Source of the DNA: Acetobacteraceae bacterium
GTDB lineage: Bacteria > Pseudomonadota > Alphaproteobacteria > Acetobacterales > Acetobacteraceae
Length of the DNA: 48,189 nt
Direction of reading: 5' to 3'
Assembly (NCBI GenBank): GCA_027487675.1
Contig: JAIYDD010000246.1
Coordinates: forward strand, 1-48,189
Shown: positions 1 to 9,326 of the stretch, piece after piece
How positions within the stretch are numbered: the first letter of the stretch is position 1
How the letters are laid out: every line of letters starts with the position of its first letter
Translations under genes and position numbers: made by a program
Notes under the pieces: generated by a model
The model's input: the letters and a program-made list of their open reading frames with translations, nothing else
The model's database searches: none
Told to the model about the DNA's origin: nothing

Positions 1-374
1 CACCAAGCTCACCAGGGCAGCAGCAGCCTGACCGACCGTCGGCGCTCCCACTCCACGTGGGCCGCTCGGTCCGCCGCCGCGTTGGGCAGAAACGCGGTTA
101 CCAGGACAGGCTCCTAGCCGGCGTACCGCATCAAGCGCCACCTCCCCGTCCTGCCTGGTCGGTGCCGTCGTCGTGGGGGCGGTTCGGCAGCCGACAAGAA
201 GGCCTGCCCCTGCAGTTGCGATAAGAGCGCGTCGCGTGCGAGAGGTCGGACTCACCATCCCCAAGACTGTGTGATCTTCGCGGAGTCGCAACAGGCGCAT
301 TTCGGTCGCGTGTTCGGCTGTGGAGGCTGAAGCCGGGGGCTCGCAAAGCCGCACGCACACGCTATTCCCGCGCT
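1..374. other. Non-coding stretch at left edge
   Basis: No coding region with recognisable protein similarity was found on either strand. Short open frames exist on the minus strand but have low-complexity, Arg-rich translations typical of shadows in G+C-rich DNA. No tRNA T-loop signature, long inverted repeat or transposase fragment was seen. The last part must carry the promoter of the exporter that starts at 375, but no convincing -35/-10 pair stands out. Confidence 0.4.
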
Positions 375-1220
375 ATGTCCCCCGCCACCCTGGCCGGCTG
401 CGGCGCGCTGATCCTCTGGGCTTTCCTCGCCCTGCTCTCGCGCCTGGCCGCCGGCATACCGCCCTTGCAACTCACCGCCATGGGCTTCGGCATCGGCGGA
501 GCGGTCGGGCTGGCGGTCGTGCTGGCCCGAGGCGGCGGGGCGGCGCTGCGCCAGCCCCCCATCGCCTGGGCGCATGGCGTCGGCGGGCTGTTCGGCTACC
601 ACGCCCTCTATTTCCTGGCCTTCGCCCTGGCCCCGGCGGTCGAGGTCAACCTGATCAACTATCTCTGGCCGCTGCTGATCGTGCTGCTCGCGGCGCCCAT
701 CCGCGGGATGCGCCTCGGACCGGCGCGTCTGACCGGGGTCGGCTTGGGCTTCGCCGGCTGCGCGCTGCTGGTCGGCCCCGGCGCGTCCTTCCCGCCGGAG
801 GCCATCGCGGGCTTCCTGGCCGCGCTCGGCTGCGCCGTGGTCTGGGCGGTCTATTCCGTCACCGCCGGCCTGCCGCGGCTCGCCCGCGTGCCGACCGAGG
901 CGGTGGCCGGCTTCTGCCTGGCCACCGCCGCGCTGGCCGCCCTGCTGCATGTGGTCTTCGAGAGCACCGTCGCGCCATCGGCCGGCGAGTGGCTGGCGGT
1001 GCTGCTGCTTGGCCTCGGCCCCGTCGGCGCGGCGTTCTTCCTGTGGGATGTCGGCATGAAGCGCGGCGACCCGCGGCTGCTCGGCACGCTGGCCTATGCG
1101 GTGCCGGTCGCCTCCACCCTGCTGCTGGTCGCGGCGGGGGAGGGGGGGTTCGGCTGGCGCACCGCGCTGGCCACGCTGATGGTCGCCGGCGGCGGCGTGG
1201 TGGCGGCGCGGGCGCGGTAG
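375..1220 (+). CDS. EamA/DMT-family transporter
   Basis: A 281-residue inner-membrane protein of the drug/metabolite transporter superfamily, usually an exporter of amino acids or other small metabolites. The sequence is almost entirely hydrophobic, with about ten predicted membrane helices in two EamA repeats (roughly residues 1-135 and 140-280). The first repeat ends in a run around VEVNLINYLWPLLIVLLAAP, which resembles the aromatic-amino-acid exporter YddG group. The length fits the family. The ATG at 375 is the first start giving a membrane N-terminus; no strong ribosome-binding site is visible before it. It stands alone upstream of the macroglobulin gene, with a 120-bp gap. The substrate cannot be told from sequence. 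Confidence 0.85.
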   Translation: MSPATLAGCGALILWAFLALLSRLAAGIPPLQLTAMGFGIGGAVGLAVVLARGGGAALRQPPIAWAHGVGGLFGYHALYFLAFALAPAVEVNLINYLWPLLIVLLAAPIRGMRLGPARLTGVGLGFAGCALLVGPGASFPPEAIAGFLAALGCAVVWAVYSVTAGLPRLARVPTEAVAGFCLATAALAALLHVVFESTVAPSAGEWLAVLLLGLGPVGAAFFLWDVGMKRGDPRLLGTLAYAVPVASTLLLVAAGEGGFGWRTALATLMVAGGGVVAARAR

Positions 1221-1340
1221 GGCGCGCGGCCCCCCCGGCGGCTTTCCGCGACACGCGGGGCGCGTCCAGCTGGACGTCCATCCATGCACCGCCCGACGCC
1301 GCGTGCCATGCTGGCCGCCTGGGATTGGGGAGGCGTGGTC

Positions 1341-4300
1341 ATGTGGCGCCGCATCGCGCTCGTCGTCGGGCTCTGCCTGGCCCTCTGGCCGCCCGCGCCC
1401 GCCGCCGCCTTCGAGCTGCCCGGCCTCGACCAGGATGCCTGGCGCTACGAGGAGCAGCTGACGCGCCGCGTCCCCGCCGGCGGCACCCCCCAGGCCCGCG
1501 CCGCCGCCGAAGCCCGCGCCCGCGCCGCCGCCCAGCGCGCCGACTGGGCCGCCGCCGCCGCGGCCTGGGAGGACCGCATCGCCCAGGGCCAGCCCGGCGC
1601 CGACACCTGGCTGGCGCTCGCCGAGGCGCAGCTCCGCCGCACCCCGCCCGAGGCCGCCCGCGCCCTGCAGGCCGCCTGGCGCGCCTTCGCCCTGGTCCCC
1701 GCCGGCCCGCCCGAGATCCCCTCCCTGCTGCTGGTCGCCGAGGCGCTGGACCGCCTCGGCAATGCCGCCGCCCGCATCCAGGCGCTGGAGGCGGTGGCCG
1801 AGCGCGCGCCCGACGACCCCCGCCACCGGGAAGCCCTGGCGAATGCCCGCCGCGCCGCCGGCCTGCTGGTCCGCCGCCTGCGCACGGAGCCGGAGGCCGA
1901 GCCCGCCCGCGCCTGCCTGGATTTCACCACCCCCCCCGCCCGGCGGACGGATTGGCAGCCCGGCGACTGGATCGCCGCCGACCCGCCCATCCCGGGGCTG
2001 GCGGTGGTGCGGGAAGGCGATGCGCTCTGCGTCGCCGGCCTGCCCTGGGGCCGCACCACCCGCCTGACGCTGCGCGCCGGCCTGCCCGGCGAGGACGGGC
2101 TGCGCGTGGCGCGCGACACCGCCCTGCCGGTCGCCATGCCGTCCCGCGCCCAGCGCATCGTCTTCGACAGCCGCCGCTTCGTGCTGCCGCGCGGGCAGGA
2201 GCCGCGGGTCACGGTGGCCACCGTCAACGTCACCGCGCTCTCGCTGCGCCTGGTCCGGGTGACCGAGCGCAACCTGGCGAACCTGACCCGCGACTGGCGC
2301 CCGGGCGAGGCGATGGACGACTGGCTGGCGTCTTCCGCCGCCAACGACACCGGCCGCGTCGTCTGGGAAGGCCGCGCCGAGCTGCCGCCTTCCGAGCCCA
2401 ACCGCCTGGCCCGCCACGCCCTGCCGCTGCCGGAGGCGCTGCGCTCGGCCGGGCCGGGGATGTTCCTGCTGCTCGCGACGCCGGCCGATGGCCGCCCCGG
2501 CGCGCGCGGGGTGCAGGGCCAGGTGGCGATCCTGGCGACCGACCTCGGCATCACCGCCTGGCGCGGCGCCGGCGGGCTGGCGGCGCAGCTGCGCGGCTTC
2601 TCGGATGCCGCGCCGCGGCAGGGTGCCCGCGTCGCGCTGCTGGCGCGCAACAACGACGTGATCGCGGAGGCGACGACCGACGCGCAGGGCCTGGTGCGCT
2701 TCCCCGCCGCGGCGCTGCGCGGGGAGGGGCCCTTGGCGCCGCTCGCGCTGCACGCCTTCGCCGGCGAGGACTTTGCCGCGCTGGACCTGGACAGCGCCGC
2801 CTTCGACCTCTCGGACCGCGGCGCCGGCGGGCGGCCGCATCCCGGGCCGCTCGATGCCTTCGTCTGGCTCGACCGCGGCATCTATCGCCCGGGCGAGACG
2901 GTGCAGGTGGCCGCCCTGCTGCGCGATGCCGGCGGCCAGCCGGTGGACATCCCCGCCCGGCTGCGCATCCGCCGCCCGAACGGCCAGGTGTTCTTCGAAT
3001 CCGTCCCGTCCCGCGGTCCCGGCGCCGCCTTCGTGGTGCCGGTCACGCTCGGCCGCGCCGCGCCCTTCGGCGCCTGGGGCGTGGAGGTGCTGGCCGATCC
3101 CGACGCGCCGCCGATCGGCGCGACGACCTTCCGGGTCGAGGCCTTCGTCCCCGAACGGCTGGAGGTCACCGCCGGCCCCGCGCCCGGGCCGCTGGTGCCG
3201 GGCACGCCGCTTTCCGTGCCGATCCGCGCCCGCTTCCTCTACGGCGCGCCGGGCAGCGGGCTCACGGGCAGCGCCGAGCTTCGCCTGGTGCCCGACCCCG
3301 AGCCCTTCGCCGACTGGCGCGGCTGGCGCATCGGCCTGGATGGCGAGGGCGTCGCCGCCGACCTGCTCGCCTTCGACATCCCGGAGACCGACGCGGAGGG
3401 CCGCGCGACGCTCGCCCTCGACCTGCCCCGTGCCCCCGACACCACGCGCCCGCTGCGCGCCGAGGTCGCGATCAGCATGGCCGAGCCCGGCGGGCGGACC
3501 AGCGGCGCGCGGCTGTCGGTCCCCGTCCGCGCCGCCGGCCCGATGCTGGCGATCCGCCCGGCCTTCGCCGATGGCGCGGTGGACGCCAATGCCGAGGCCG
3601 GCTTCGACATCGCCGCGCTGGACGCGGAGGGCCGCGCCATCGCCGCGCGGCTGCGCCTTCGGCTGGTGCGCGAACGGCCGGACTGGCGGCTGGTCTTCCG
3701 CGAACGGCTCGCCCGCTACGAGACGGTCTGGCGCGACGAAGCCGTGGACAGCACGGACATCGAGGTCGCCCCGGGCCGCGCTGGCCGCTTCGCCCGCAGC
3801 CTGCCCTTCGGCCGCTACCGGATCGAGGTCGCCGACCCGACTGGCCTCGCCATCGCGTCCTACCGCTTCCGCTCCGGCTGGGCCGGCGCCGACAGCCCGG
3901 AGGTGCCGGACCGCGTGGACCTCGCCGCCGACCGCCGCGCCTATCGCGCCGGCGAGGTCGCCCGGCTGCGCGTCACGCCGCCCTTCGCCGGCCGCGCCAG
4001 CGTGACGGTCCTGACCGACCGCGTGCTGTCGCTGCGCGAGGTCGAGATCCCCGAAGCCGGCACCGAGATCGAGGTCCCGGTGGACGCCGCCTGGGGCCCC
4101 GGCGCGCATGTCGCCGTCACGGTGTTCCGCCCCGGCGGCGGCGGCGCGCAGCGGCCGGGGCGGGCGCTGGGGCTTGCCTGGATCGGCCTCGACCCTGAGG
4201 CGCGGCGCATCGAGATGGCGATCGAGGCGCCCGACCTCGCCCGCCCGCGCGGCCGGGTCGAGATCCCGCTGCGGCTCGCCGGCGCCATCGGCGGCACCGC

Positions 4301-6530
4301 CCGCGTCACCCTCGCCGCGGTGGACGAGGGCATATTGCGCCTGACGAACTTCGCCTCCCCCGACCCGGTCGCGCATTTCCTGGCCCGCCGCCGGCTCGGC
4401 CTCGACATCCGCGACGATTACGGCCGGCTGATCGCGCCGGCGGAAGGGGAAGCCGCGGTGCTGCGCCAGGGCGGCGATGCGCTGGACGCCGCGGCGCTGT
4501 CCGCCATCCCGCAGCGGCTCGTCGCGCTGTTCCACGGCCCGGTCGAGGTCGGCGCGGATGGCGTGGCGCGCATCCCGCTCGACCTGCCCGATTTCGCCGG
4601 CGAGCTCCGCCTGATGGCGGTGGCCTGGGACGGCGCACGCATCGGCGCCGCGTCGCGGCCGCTGACGGTGCGCGAGGCGGTGGTCGCCGAGGCCCTGCTG
4701 CCCCGCTTCCTCGCCCCCGGCGACGAGGCGCGGCTGCCCCTGCTGCTGCACAACATCGAGCTGCCGGAAGGCGAGGTCGCCGCCACCCTCACCGCCTCCG
4801 GCGCCATCGAGCTGGCCGGGCCGGCACGGCTGGCGCAGGTGCTGGCCACCGGCGCGCGCGCCACGCCCGCCACCACGCTGCGCGCCACCATGGCCGGGGA
4901 AGGGGTGCTGCGGCTGTCCGTCACCGGCCCCGACGGCTTCGCCACGCAGCGCGAGGCGCGGATCCAAATCCGATCCTCCCGCCCGCCGGTGGCCGAGATC
5001 GCCTTGGCGACGATCCCGCCGGGCGGCAGCGCGCCCGTGCCGCTGCCGGCCGACCGCTTCCTCCCCGGCACCTGGTCGGCCCGCGCCACCTGGGGCGCGC
5101 CGGTGCGCTACGACCCGGGCGCGCTGCTGGCCTCGCTGAAGCGCTTCCCGCTGGACTGCCTGGAACAGGCGGCCTCCCGCGTCCTCGCTCTCAGCTTCGC
5201 CCCCCCGAACCCCGACCTGGCGGCGGAAGAAGCGGCGGCGCTCGCCCAGGCCGTGCAATCCGTGCTGGACCGCCAGCGCTTCGACGGCCGCTTCGGCTTC
5301 TGGTCGGCCGAGGGCAGCGTGCAGGACTGGGCCAGCCTCTACGCCACCGAGGCCCTGCTGCGCGCCCGCGCCGCCGGCGCCGCCGTGCCCGAACCCGCGC
5401 TGGCCGAGGCGCTGCGCAGCGCCGAGGAGGCGCTGGACCATGGCTGGCAGGGGCCGGAGGCGCTTTCCCTGCAGGCCTATCGCGTGCACGTCCTGGCGCT
5501 GGCCGGCCGGGCGCGGCTGGGGGCCGCGCGGCGGCTGGCGGAACTGTCGGACGCCCTGCCGACCCCGCTCGCCCGCGCCCAGGTCGGCTCCGCCTTCGCC
5601 CGCGCCGGCGACCGCGGGCGGGCGGAGGCGCTGTTCGCCGCCGCGCTGGCCGCGCCCGGCCGCCCATACTGGTCCTTCGATTTCGGCGGCGCCGCGCGCG
5701 ACGCGCTGGCCGTCGCCCTGCTGCTGAAGGAAAGCGGCGTCGCGGCGGACCGGCTGCCCGCGATGCTGGCGCGGCTGCCGGGCGCCGACCTGACGCCGGC
5801 GGCGACCAACACCCAGGACCAGGCCTGGGCGGTCGCCGCGGCCGCGGTGCTCGGGCGGGACGGGCGGCCGGTGCGGGTGACGCTGGACGGGCGGGACCTG
5901 CCGACCGCGCCGGTGGTGGGGGCGGCGCTGGCCTCGGCCGGGGTGGCGCGCAACCGCGGCGATGCGCCGGTGGCGCAGGCGGTGTCCATCGCCGGCGTGC
6001 CGACTTCGCCCCTGCCGGCGGCGTCGCAGGGGATGCGGGTGGCGCGGCGCTTCCTGGACCTGTCGGGCCAGCCGCTCGACCTGGATCGGCTGCGCGCCGG
6101 CCCGGCCTTCGTGCTGCTGCTGGAAGCCCGCGCCACCGACAACCAGGCGCACCAGGCGATGGTGATCCAGGGCCTGCCCGCGGGGTGGGAGATCGCCGGC
6201 CGGCTCGGGCCGGGCGAGGTGGCGGGGATGCCCTGGCTCGGCACGCTGACCGAGGCCGATGCCCAGCCGGCGCTGGACGACCGTTTTGCTGCCGCCGTGA
6301 CCCTGACGCCGGAGGCGCCGCTGGCTCGGCTGGCGGTGCGGCTGCGCGCGGTGACCGCGGGCCGCTTCGAACTGCTGGGGATGGAGGCGCAGGACATGTA
6401 CCGCCCCGGCATCTTCGCCCGGCAGAACAGCGGGCGGATCGCGGTGCTGGGGGCGGAGGAGGCGGTGCCGCCGGCGCCGGCGCCCGGTCCGGCACCCGCG
6501 CCCGCGCCCGCGCCCGCGCCGCGGCGGTGA
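1341..6530 (+). CDS. Bacterial alpha-2-macroglobulin family protein (YfhM-like)
   Basis: A 1729-residue periplasmic protease trap. Known family members use a reactive thioester to capture attacking proteases and protect the envelope. The start is set at ATG 1341, behind a purine-rich GGGGAGG, and gives a clear signal peptide (MWRRIALVVG ... PAPAAA-F); a 19-codon longer in-frame start at 1284 would bury it. No lipobox is seen, unlike E. coli YfhM, so the protein may be soluble. Macroglobulin beta-domains fill residues about 100-1200. The thioester motif CLEQ lies at residues 1273-1276 (bases 5157-5168), inside the alpha/alpha-toroid TED region. The tail is a low-complexity Pro-Ala stretch ending in two Arg. 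The next gene is pbpC, the usual partner, which supports a role in cell-wall repair and defence. Confidence 0.93.
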   Translation: MWRRIALVVGLCLALWPPAPAAAFELPGLDQDAWRYEEQLTRRVPAGGTPQARAAAEARARAAAQRADWAAAAAAWEDRIAQGQPGADTWLALAEAQLRRTPPEAARALQAAWRAFALVPAGPPEIPSLLLVAEALDRLGNAAARIQALEAVAERAPDDPRHREALANARRAAGLLVRRLRTEPEAEPARACLDFTTPPARRTDWQPGDWIAADPPIPGLAVVREGDALCVAGLPWGRTTRLTLRAGLPGEDGLRVARDTALPVAMPSRAQRIVFDSRRFVLPRGQEPRVTVATVNVTALSLRLVRVTERNLANLTRDWRPGEAMDDWLASSAANDTGRVVWEGRAELPPSEPNRLARHALPLPEALRSAGPGMFLLLATPADGRPGARGVQGQVAILATDLGITAWRGAGGLAAQLRGFSDAAPRQGARVALLARNNDVIAEATTDAQGLVRFPAAALRGEGPLAPLALHAFAGEDFAALDLDSAAFDLSDRGAGGRPHPGPLDAFVWLDRGIYRPGETVQVAALLRDAGGQPVDIPARLRIRRPNGQVFFESVPSRGPGAAFVVPVTLGRAAPFGAWGVEVLADPDAPPIGATTFRVEAFVPERLEVTAGPAPGPLVPGTPLSVPIRARFLYGAPGSGLTGSAELRLVPDPEPFADWRGWRIGLDGEGVAADLLAFDIPETDAEGRATLALDLPRAPDTTRPLRAEVAISMAEPGGRTSGARLSVPVRAAGPMLAIRPAFADGAVDANAEAGFDIAALDAEGRAIAARLRLRLVRERPDWRLVFRERLARYETVWRDEAVDSTDIEVAPGRAGRFARSLPFGRYRIEVADPTGLAIASYRFRSGWAGADSPEVPDRVDLAADRRAYRAGEVARLRVTPPFAGRASVTVLTDRVLSLREVEIPEAGTEIEVPVDAAWGPGAHVAVTVFRPGGGGAQRPGRALGLAWIGLDPEARRIEMAIEAPDLARPRGRVEIPLRLAGAIGGTARVTLAAVDEGILRLTNFASPDPVAHFLARRRLGLDIRDDYGRLIAPAEGEAAVLRQGGDALDAAALSAIPQRLVALFHGPVEVGADGVARIPLDLPDFAGELRLMAVAWDGARIGAASRPLTVREAVVAEALLPRFLAPGDEARLPLLLHNIELPEGEVAATLTASGAIELAGPARLAQVLATGARATPATTLRATMAGEGVLRLSVTGPDGFATQREARIQIRSSRPPVAEIALATIPPGGSAPVPLPADRFLPGTWSARATWGAPVRYDPGALLASLKRFPLDCLEQAASRVLALSFAPPNPDLAAEEAAALAQAVQSVLDRQRFDGRFGFWSAEGSVQDWASLYATEALLRARAAGAAVPEPALAEALRSAEEALDHGWQGPEALSLQAYRVHVLALAGRARLGAARRLAELSDALPTPLARAQVGSAFARAGDRGRAEALFAAALAAPGRPYWSFDFGGAARDALAVALLLKESGVAADRLPAMLARLPGADLTPAATNTQDQAWAVAAAAVLGRDGRPVRVTLDGRDLPTAPVVGAALASAGVARNRGDAPVAQAVSIAGVPTSPLPAASQGMRVARRFLDLSGQPLDLDRLRAGPAFVLLLEARATDNQAHQAMVIQGLPAGWEIAGRLGPGEVAGMPWLGTLTEADAQPALDDRFAAAVTLTPEAPLARLAVRLRAVTAGRFELLGMEAQDMYRPGIFARQNSGRIAVLGAEEAVPPAPAPGPAPAPAPAPAPRR

Positions 6531-6610
6531 GGCGGGACGGCCAGCGAGGCGGGGCCGCCCGCGCCGGCGCCCGCGCCCGCGCCGCGGCGGTGAACCGGAA
6601 CGGCCAGGCG
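6505..6610 (+). repeat. 63-bp-offset direct duplication at the 3' end of the macroglobulin gene
   Basis: The stretch encoding the Pro-Ala tail, the stop codon and the following bases (about 6505-6547) recurs 63 bp downstream (about 6568-6610). Both copies have the GCGCCCGCG run, GCCGCGGCGGTGA and then a similar GG(A)ACGGCCAG. The offset is a multiple of three, so the second copy repeats the tail and stop codon behind the first stop. It looks like a tandem duplication by slippage in a GC-rich low-complexity tract. Confidence 0.7.
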
Positions 6611-6620
6611 GCAGCGCGGC

Positions 6621-8882
6621 ATGACCACCGGCACTGACCGCGCCACCGAGACCCCTCTCCCCCCGACCAGGCCACTCCCTCTCCCCCCGACGGGGGGAGA
6701 GGGCGGGGTGAGGGGGGCCTCATTGCCATCCCGGCCAGCCGTAGCGCTGGCTTCGGGCGGCGCGCGTGAAGCCGGCGGCGCCCCCCTCACCCCGGCGGCG
6801 CACAGCGCCGGCGCCCCTCCGCCCTCCGGGTGGAGAGGGCCGTTCGGCCGGCTCCCGGCGCCCCGGCCGCACCCGGCGCCGCCGCGCACGCCGTCGGTCC
6901 GCACCCTGCCCCACCGCGTCCTGCGCCCCCTCCGCCACGCCGCCCTGGCCCTGCTCGCGCTGGCCGCCAGCCTCCTCCTCCTCGACCGTCTCCTCCCCCC
7001 CGACCTCTCCCGCCTGCACGCCACCGCCATCGAGATGCAGGACCGCCACGGCCGCCCGCTCTCGGTCCTCCCCGCGCAGGGCGGCGTCTGGCGCCTGCGC
7101 ACCACGCCCGCCGATGTCCCGCCCCACCTGCTCGACATGCTCCTCGCCGCCGAGGACCGCCGCTTCCACGCCCATCCCGGCGTGGACCCGCTCGCGCTCG
7201 CCCGCGCAGCGTTCCAATGGGCGCGGGCGGGGCGCGTCGTCTCCGGCGGCTCGACGCTGTCCATGCAGGTGGCGCGCCTGCTGGAACCGCGCCCGCGCAC
7301 GCTGCGCAGCAAGGCGATCGAGGCCTTCCGCGCCCTCCAGCTCGAAGCCCGCCTCGGCAAGCAGGGCGTGCTGGAGGCCTGGCTGACGCTGGCCCCCCAG
7401 GGCGGCAACCTGGAAGGCATCCGTGCCGGCTCCCTCGCCTGGTTCGGCCGGGAGCCCGCGACGCTCGACGCCGCCGAGGCCGCGCTGCTGGTCGCCCTCG
7501 CCCGCCGCCCCGAGGCCACCCGCCCCGACCGCCACCCCGACGCCGCCCGCCGCGCCCGGGACGCCGTGCTGCTGGCGCGGGCCGCCGGCGCCGGCGGCGT
7601 CACCGACGCCGAGCGCGCCCTGGCGCTCGCCGCCCCCATCCCCGGCCGCCGCGCCGCCCTGCCGCGCCTGGCGCCCCACCTGGCGCGCGAGCTGGCGCGC
7701 GGCGCCGAACCCGGCAGCCGGATCGCCACCACCCTCGACCGCGACCTCCAGCGCGCGGCGGAGGCGATCGCGGCGCGCGCCCTGCCCGCGCTGCCCGACC
7801 GCGCCGCCATCGCGCTCATCGTCGCCGAGACCGGCAGCCGGGAGATCCGCGCCCTGGTCGGCGGGGCCTTCGGCGACCCTGGCCGCGCCGGGGCGCTGGA
7901 CCTGACGCGGGCGGTGCGCTCGCCGGGTTCCGCGCTCAAGCCGCTGGTCTATGCGCTGGCCTTCGAGCAGGGCATTGCCCGCCCCGACAGCGTGCTGGCC
8001 GACCTGCCTCTGCGCTTCGGCGCCTATGCGCCCGAGAATTTCGACCGCGGCTTCCTGGGCCGCGTCACCGCGGCCGATGCGCTGCGGCAGTCGCTGAACC
8101 TGCCGGCCGTCGCGCTGCTGCAGGAACTCGGCCCGCTGCGGCTCGCCGCCGCCATGAAGGCCGCCGGCGCGCCGCCGCGCCTGCCGCCGGGGGGCGAGCC
8201 GGCGCTGCCGCTGGCGCTCGGCGGCGTCGGCATGACGCTGCGGGAGATGGCGGGGCTCTACGCGATGCTGGCCGATGCCGGCCGCGCCGCGCCGCTGCGC
8301 GCGACCGCGTCCGCGGAGGCGGCCGCGCCCCTCCCGGTGCTGTCCGCCCGCGCCGCCGCCCTGGCCGCCGGCGTGCTGGTGCAGCCCTTCCCGGGCGGCG
8401 GGCCGGAGGGGGTGGCGTGGAAGACCGGCACCTCCTGGGGCGGGCGGGATGCCTGGGCGCTGGGCTTCGATGCGCGGCATGTCGCCGGCGTGTGGGTCGG
8501 GCGGCCGGACGGCACGCCGATGCCGGGCGCCACCGGCCGCGGCCTGGCGCTGCCGCTGCTCGCCCAGGCCTTCGCCGTGCTGCCGGCGGCGCCGCGCGAC
8601 GCCCTGCCGGTGCGCGCCCTCGCCGGGCCGATGGCCGCCCCGGCCGACCGGCTGCGGCTGCTCTTCCCGATGCCGGGCGCCGTGCTGGGCGAGGGCGGGC
8701 CGGTGACGCTGCGCGCCACCGGCGGCCGTCGCCCGCTGACCTTCCTGGTGGACGGCGCGCCGCTGCCCGCCGAGCGCGCCCGGCGGGAAGCCGCCTGGAC
8801 CCCGCCCGGCCCCGGCTTCTACCGCGTGACGGTGCTGGACGCGGATGGCGTCGCCGCCAGCGCGGCGCTGCGGGTGCGGTAG
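6621..8882 (+). CDS. pbpC: Penicillin-binding protein 1C
   Basis: A 753-residue bifunctional class A PBP that polymerises and cross-links peptidoglycan in the periplasm, anchored by one N-terminal membrane helix (about residues 107-125). The glycosyltransferase domain has the catalytic Glu178 in AAEDRRFH and GGSTLSMQ at 209-216. The transpeptidase domain has SALK at 437-440 (active Ser437), SLN at 491-493 and KTG at 601-603. A BiPBP_C domain closes the protein (from about residue 675). All catalytic residues are present. The macroglobulin neighbour is the classic pairing. The first ~90 residues are odd: they are encoded by a repeat-like, hairpin-rich stretch (6655-6850) and are Pro/Gly-rich. 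ATG 6621 is the only upstream ATG, but GTG 6708 or another weaker start may be used. Confidence 0.93.
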   Translation: MTTGTDRATETPLPPTRPLPLPPTGGEGGVRGASLPSRPAVALASGGAREAGGAPLTPAAHSAGAPPPSGWRGPFGRLPAPRPHPAPPRTPSVRTLPHRVLRPLRHAALALLALAASLLLLDRLLPPDLSRLHATAIEMQDRHGRPLSVLPAQGGVWRLRTTPADVPPHLLDMLLAAEDRRFHAHPGVDPLALARAAFQWARAGRVVSGGSTLSMQVARLLEPRPRTLRSKAIEAFRALQLEARLGKQGVLEAWLTLAPQGGNLEGIRAGSLAWFGREPATLDAAEAALLVALARRPEATRPDRHPDAARRARDAVLLARAAGAGGVTDAERALALAAPIPGRRAALPRLAPHLARELARGAEPGSRIATTLDRDLQRAAEAIAARALPALPDRAAIALIVAETGSREIRALVGGAFGDPGRAGALDLTRAVRSPGSALKPLVYALAFEQGIARPDSVLADLPLRFGAYAPENFDRGFLGRVTAADALRQSLNLPAVALLQELGPLRLAAAMKAAGAPPRLPPGGEPALPLALGGVGMTLREMAGLYAMLADAGRAAPLRATASAEAAAPLPVLSARAAALAAGVLVQPFPGGGPEGVAWKTGTSWGGRDAWALGFDARHVAGVWVGRPDGTPMPGATGRGLALPLLAQAFAVLPAAPRDALPVRALAGPMAAPADRLRLLFPMPGAVLGEGGPVTLRATGGRRPLTFLVDGAPLPAERARREAAWTPPGPGFYRVTVLDADGVAASAALRVR
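6655..6850. repeat. REP-like inverted-repeat element inside the 5' end of pbpC
   Basis: C-rich blocks (CCCTCTCCCCCCGAC, repeated twice around 6656-6690) are followed by G-rich complements (GGGGGGAGAGGGCGGGGTGAGGGG, about 6690-6716). A second C-rich block CCCCCCTCACCCC lies at about 6781-6793 and a closing GGAGAGGGCC at about 6832-6841. The arms can form long hairpins. Such elements are normally intergenic in G+C-rich alphaproteobacteria; here the element is read through by the pbpC frame. Confidence 0.55.
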
Positions 8883-9326
8883 GGGGGGCGAAGTCTTCGC
8901 GAGGCGGTGCCCCTTCCGGGCACGGGGGCGCGTGGGTGGGGCGGTGCGAGGCTCCGCCTCGCGCTCCGGCCGGGGCTCTGCCCCATAGGCGCTAACTTTG
9001 GCTTGGCGGCCTTGCGGAATCGCGGCGGCGGCAGATCCGAGGCTCCGCCTCGCGCTACGCCAGGGGCCCTGCCCCTGGACCCCGCCAAGGGGCAGCGGCC
9101 CCTTGGAACCCCCCTGATTTGCTTGTTCTTTCTACTGACGCTGGTCCAGGGCGGCAGCCTTGGTGGGTCGCGGCGCTGCCGCGACGGGTATCGGGGGGCA
9201 GGCGAAGCCTCCACCCGGGCCACCAGGCGCGGCCTCATCCATGGACATCACGCGCATGGCCGCGCGTGATCCGCGCTTCCGAAAGCCAGCCGCCGCGCCC
9301 TACATTCCCGGCCGGGGGATGGGCCC
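8883..9326. other. Non-coding gap with GC-rich hairpin repeats
   Basis: There is no supported gene in these 444 bp. The unit GAGGCTCCGCCTCGCGCT occurs twice, at 8946-8965 and 9038-9056, each a short hairpin (GCGAGG/CCTCGC). The second is followed by two further perfect hairpins: CAGGGG/CCCCTG near 9060-9077 and CCAAGGGG/CCCCTTGG near 9083-9104. The same layout recurs at 21191-21247 and in part at 48090-48140, so this is a dispersed family rather than a local accident. Confidence 0.65.

Noticed and set aside
1-374. Search for a tRNA or transposase remnant at the left edge
   Set aside because: No T-loop, CCA-adjacent stem or transposase motif was found by eye.
252-6152. A 1966-codon open frame on the minus strand opposite the macroglobulin gene
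   Set aside because: It is an antisense shadow caused by third-position G+C; the translation is Arg/Gly/Ala/Gln-rich without domains, and the plus-strand gene is certain.
6720-8480. Long minus-strand frame opposite pbpC
   Set aside because: Low-complexity translation and full overlap with a gene having all catalytic motifs.
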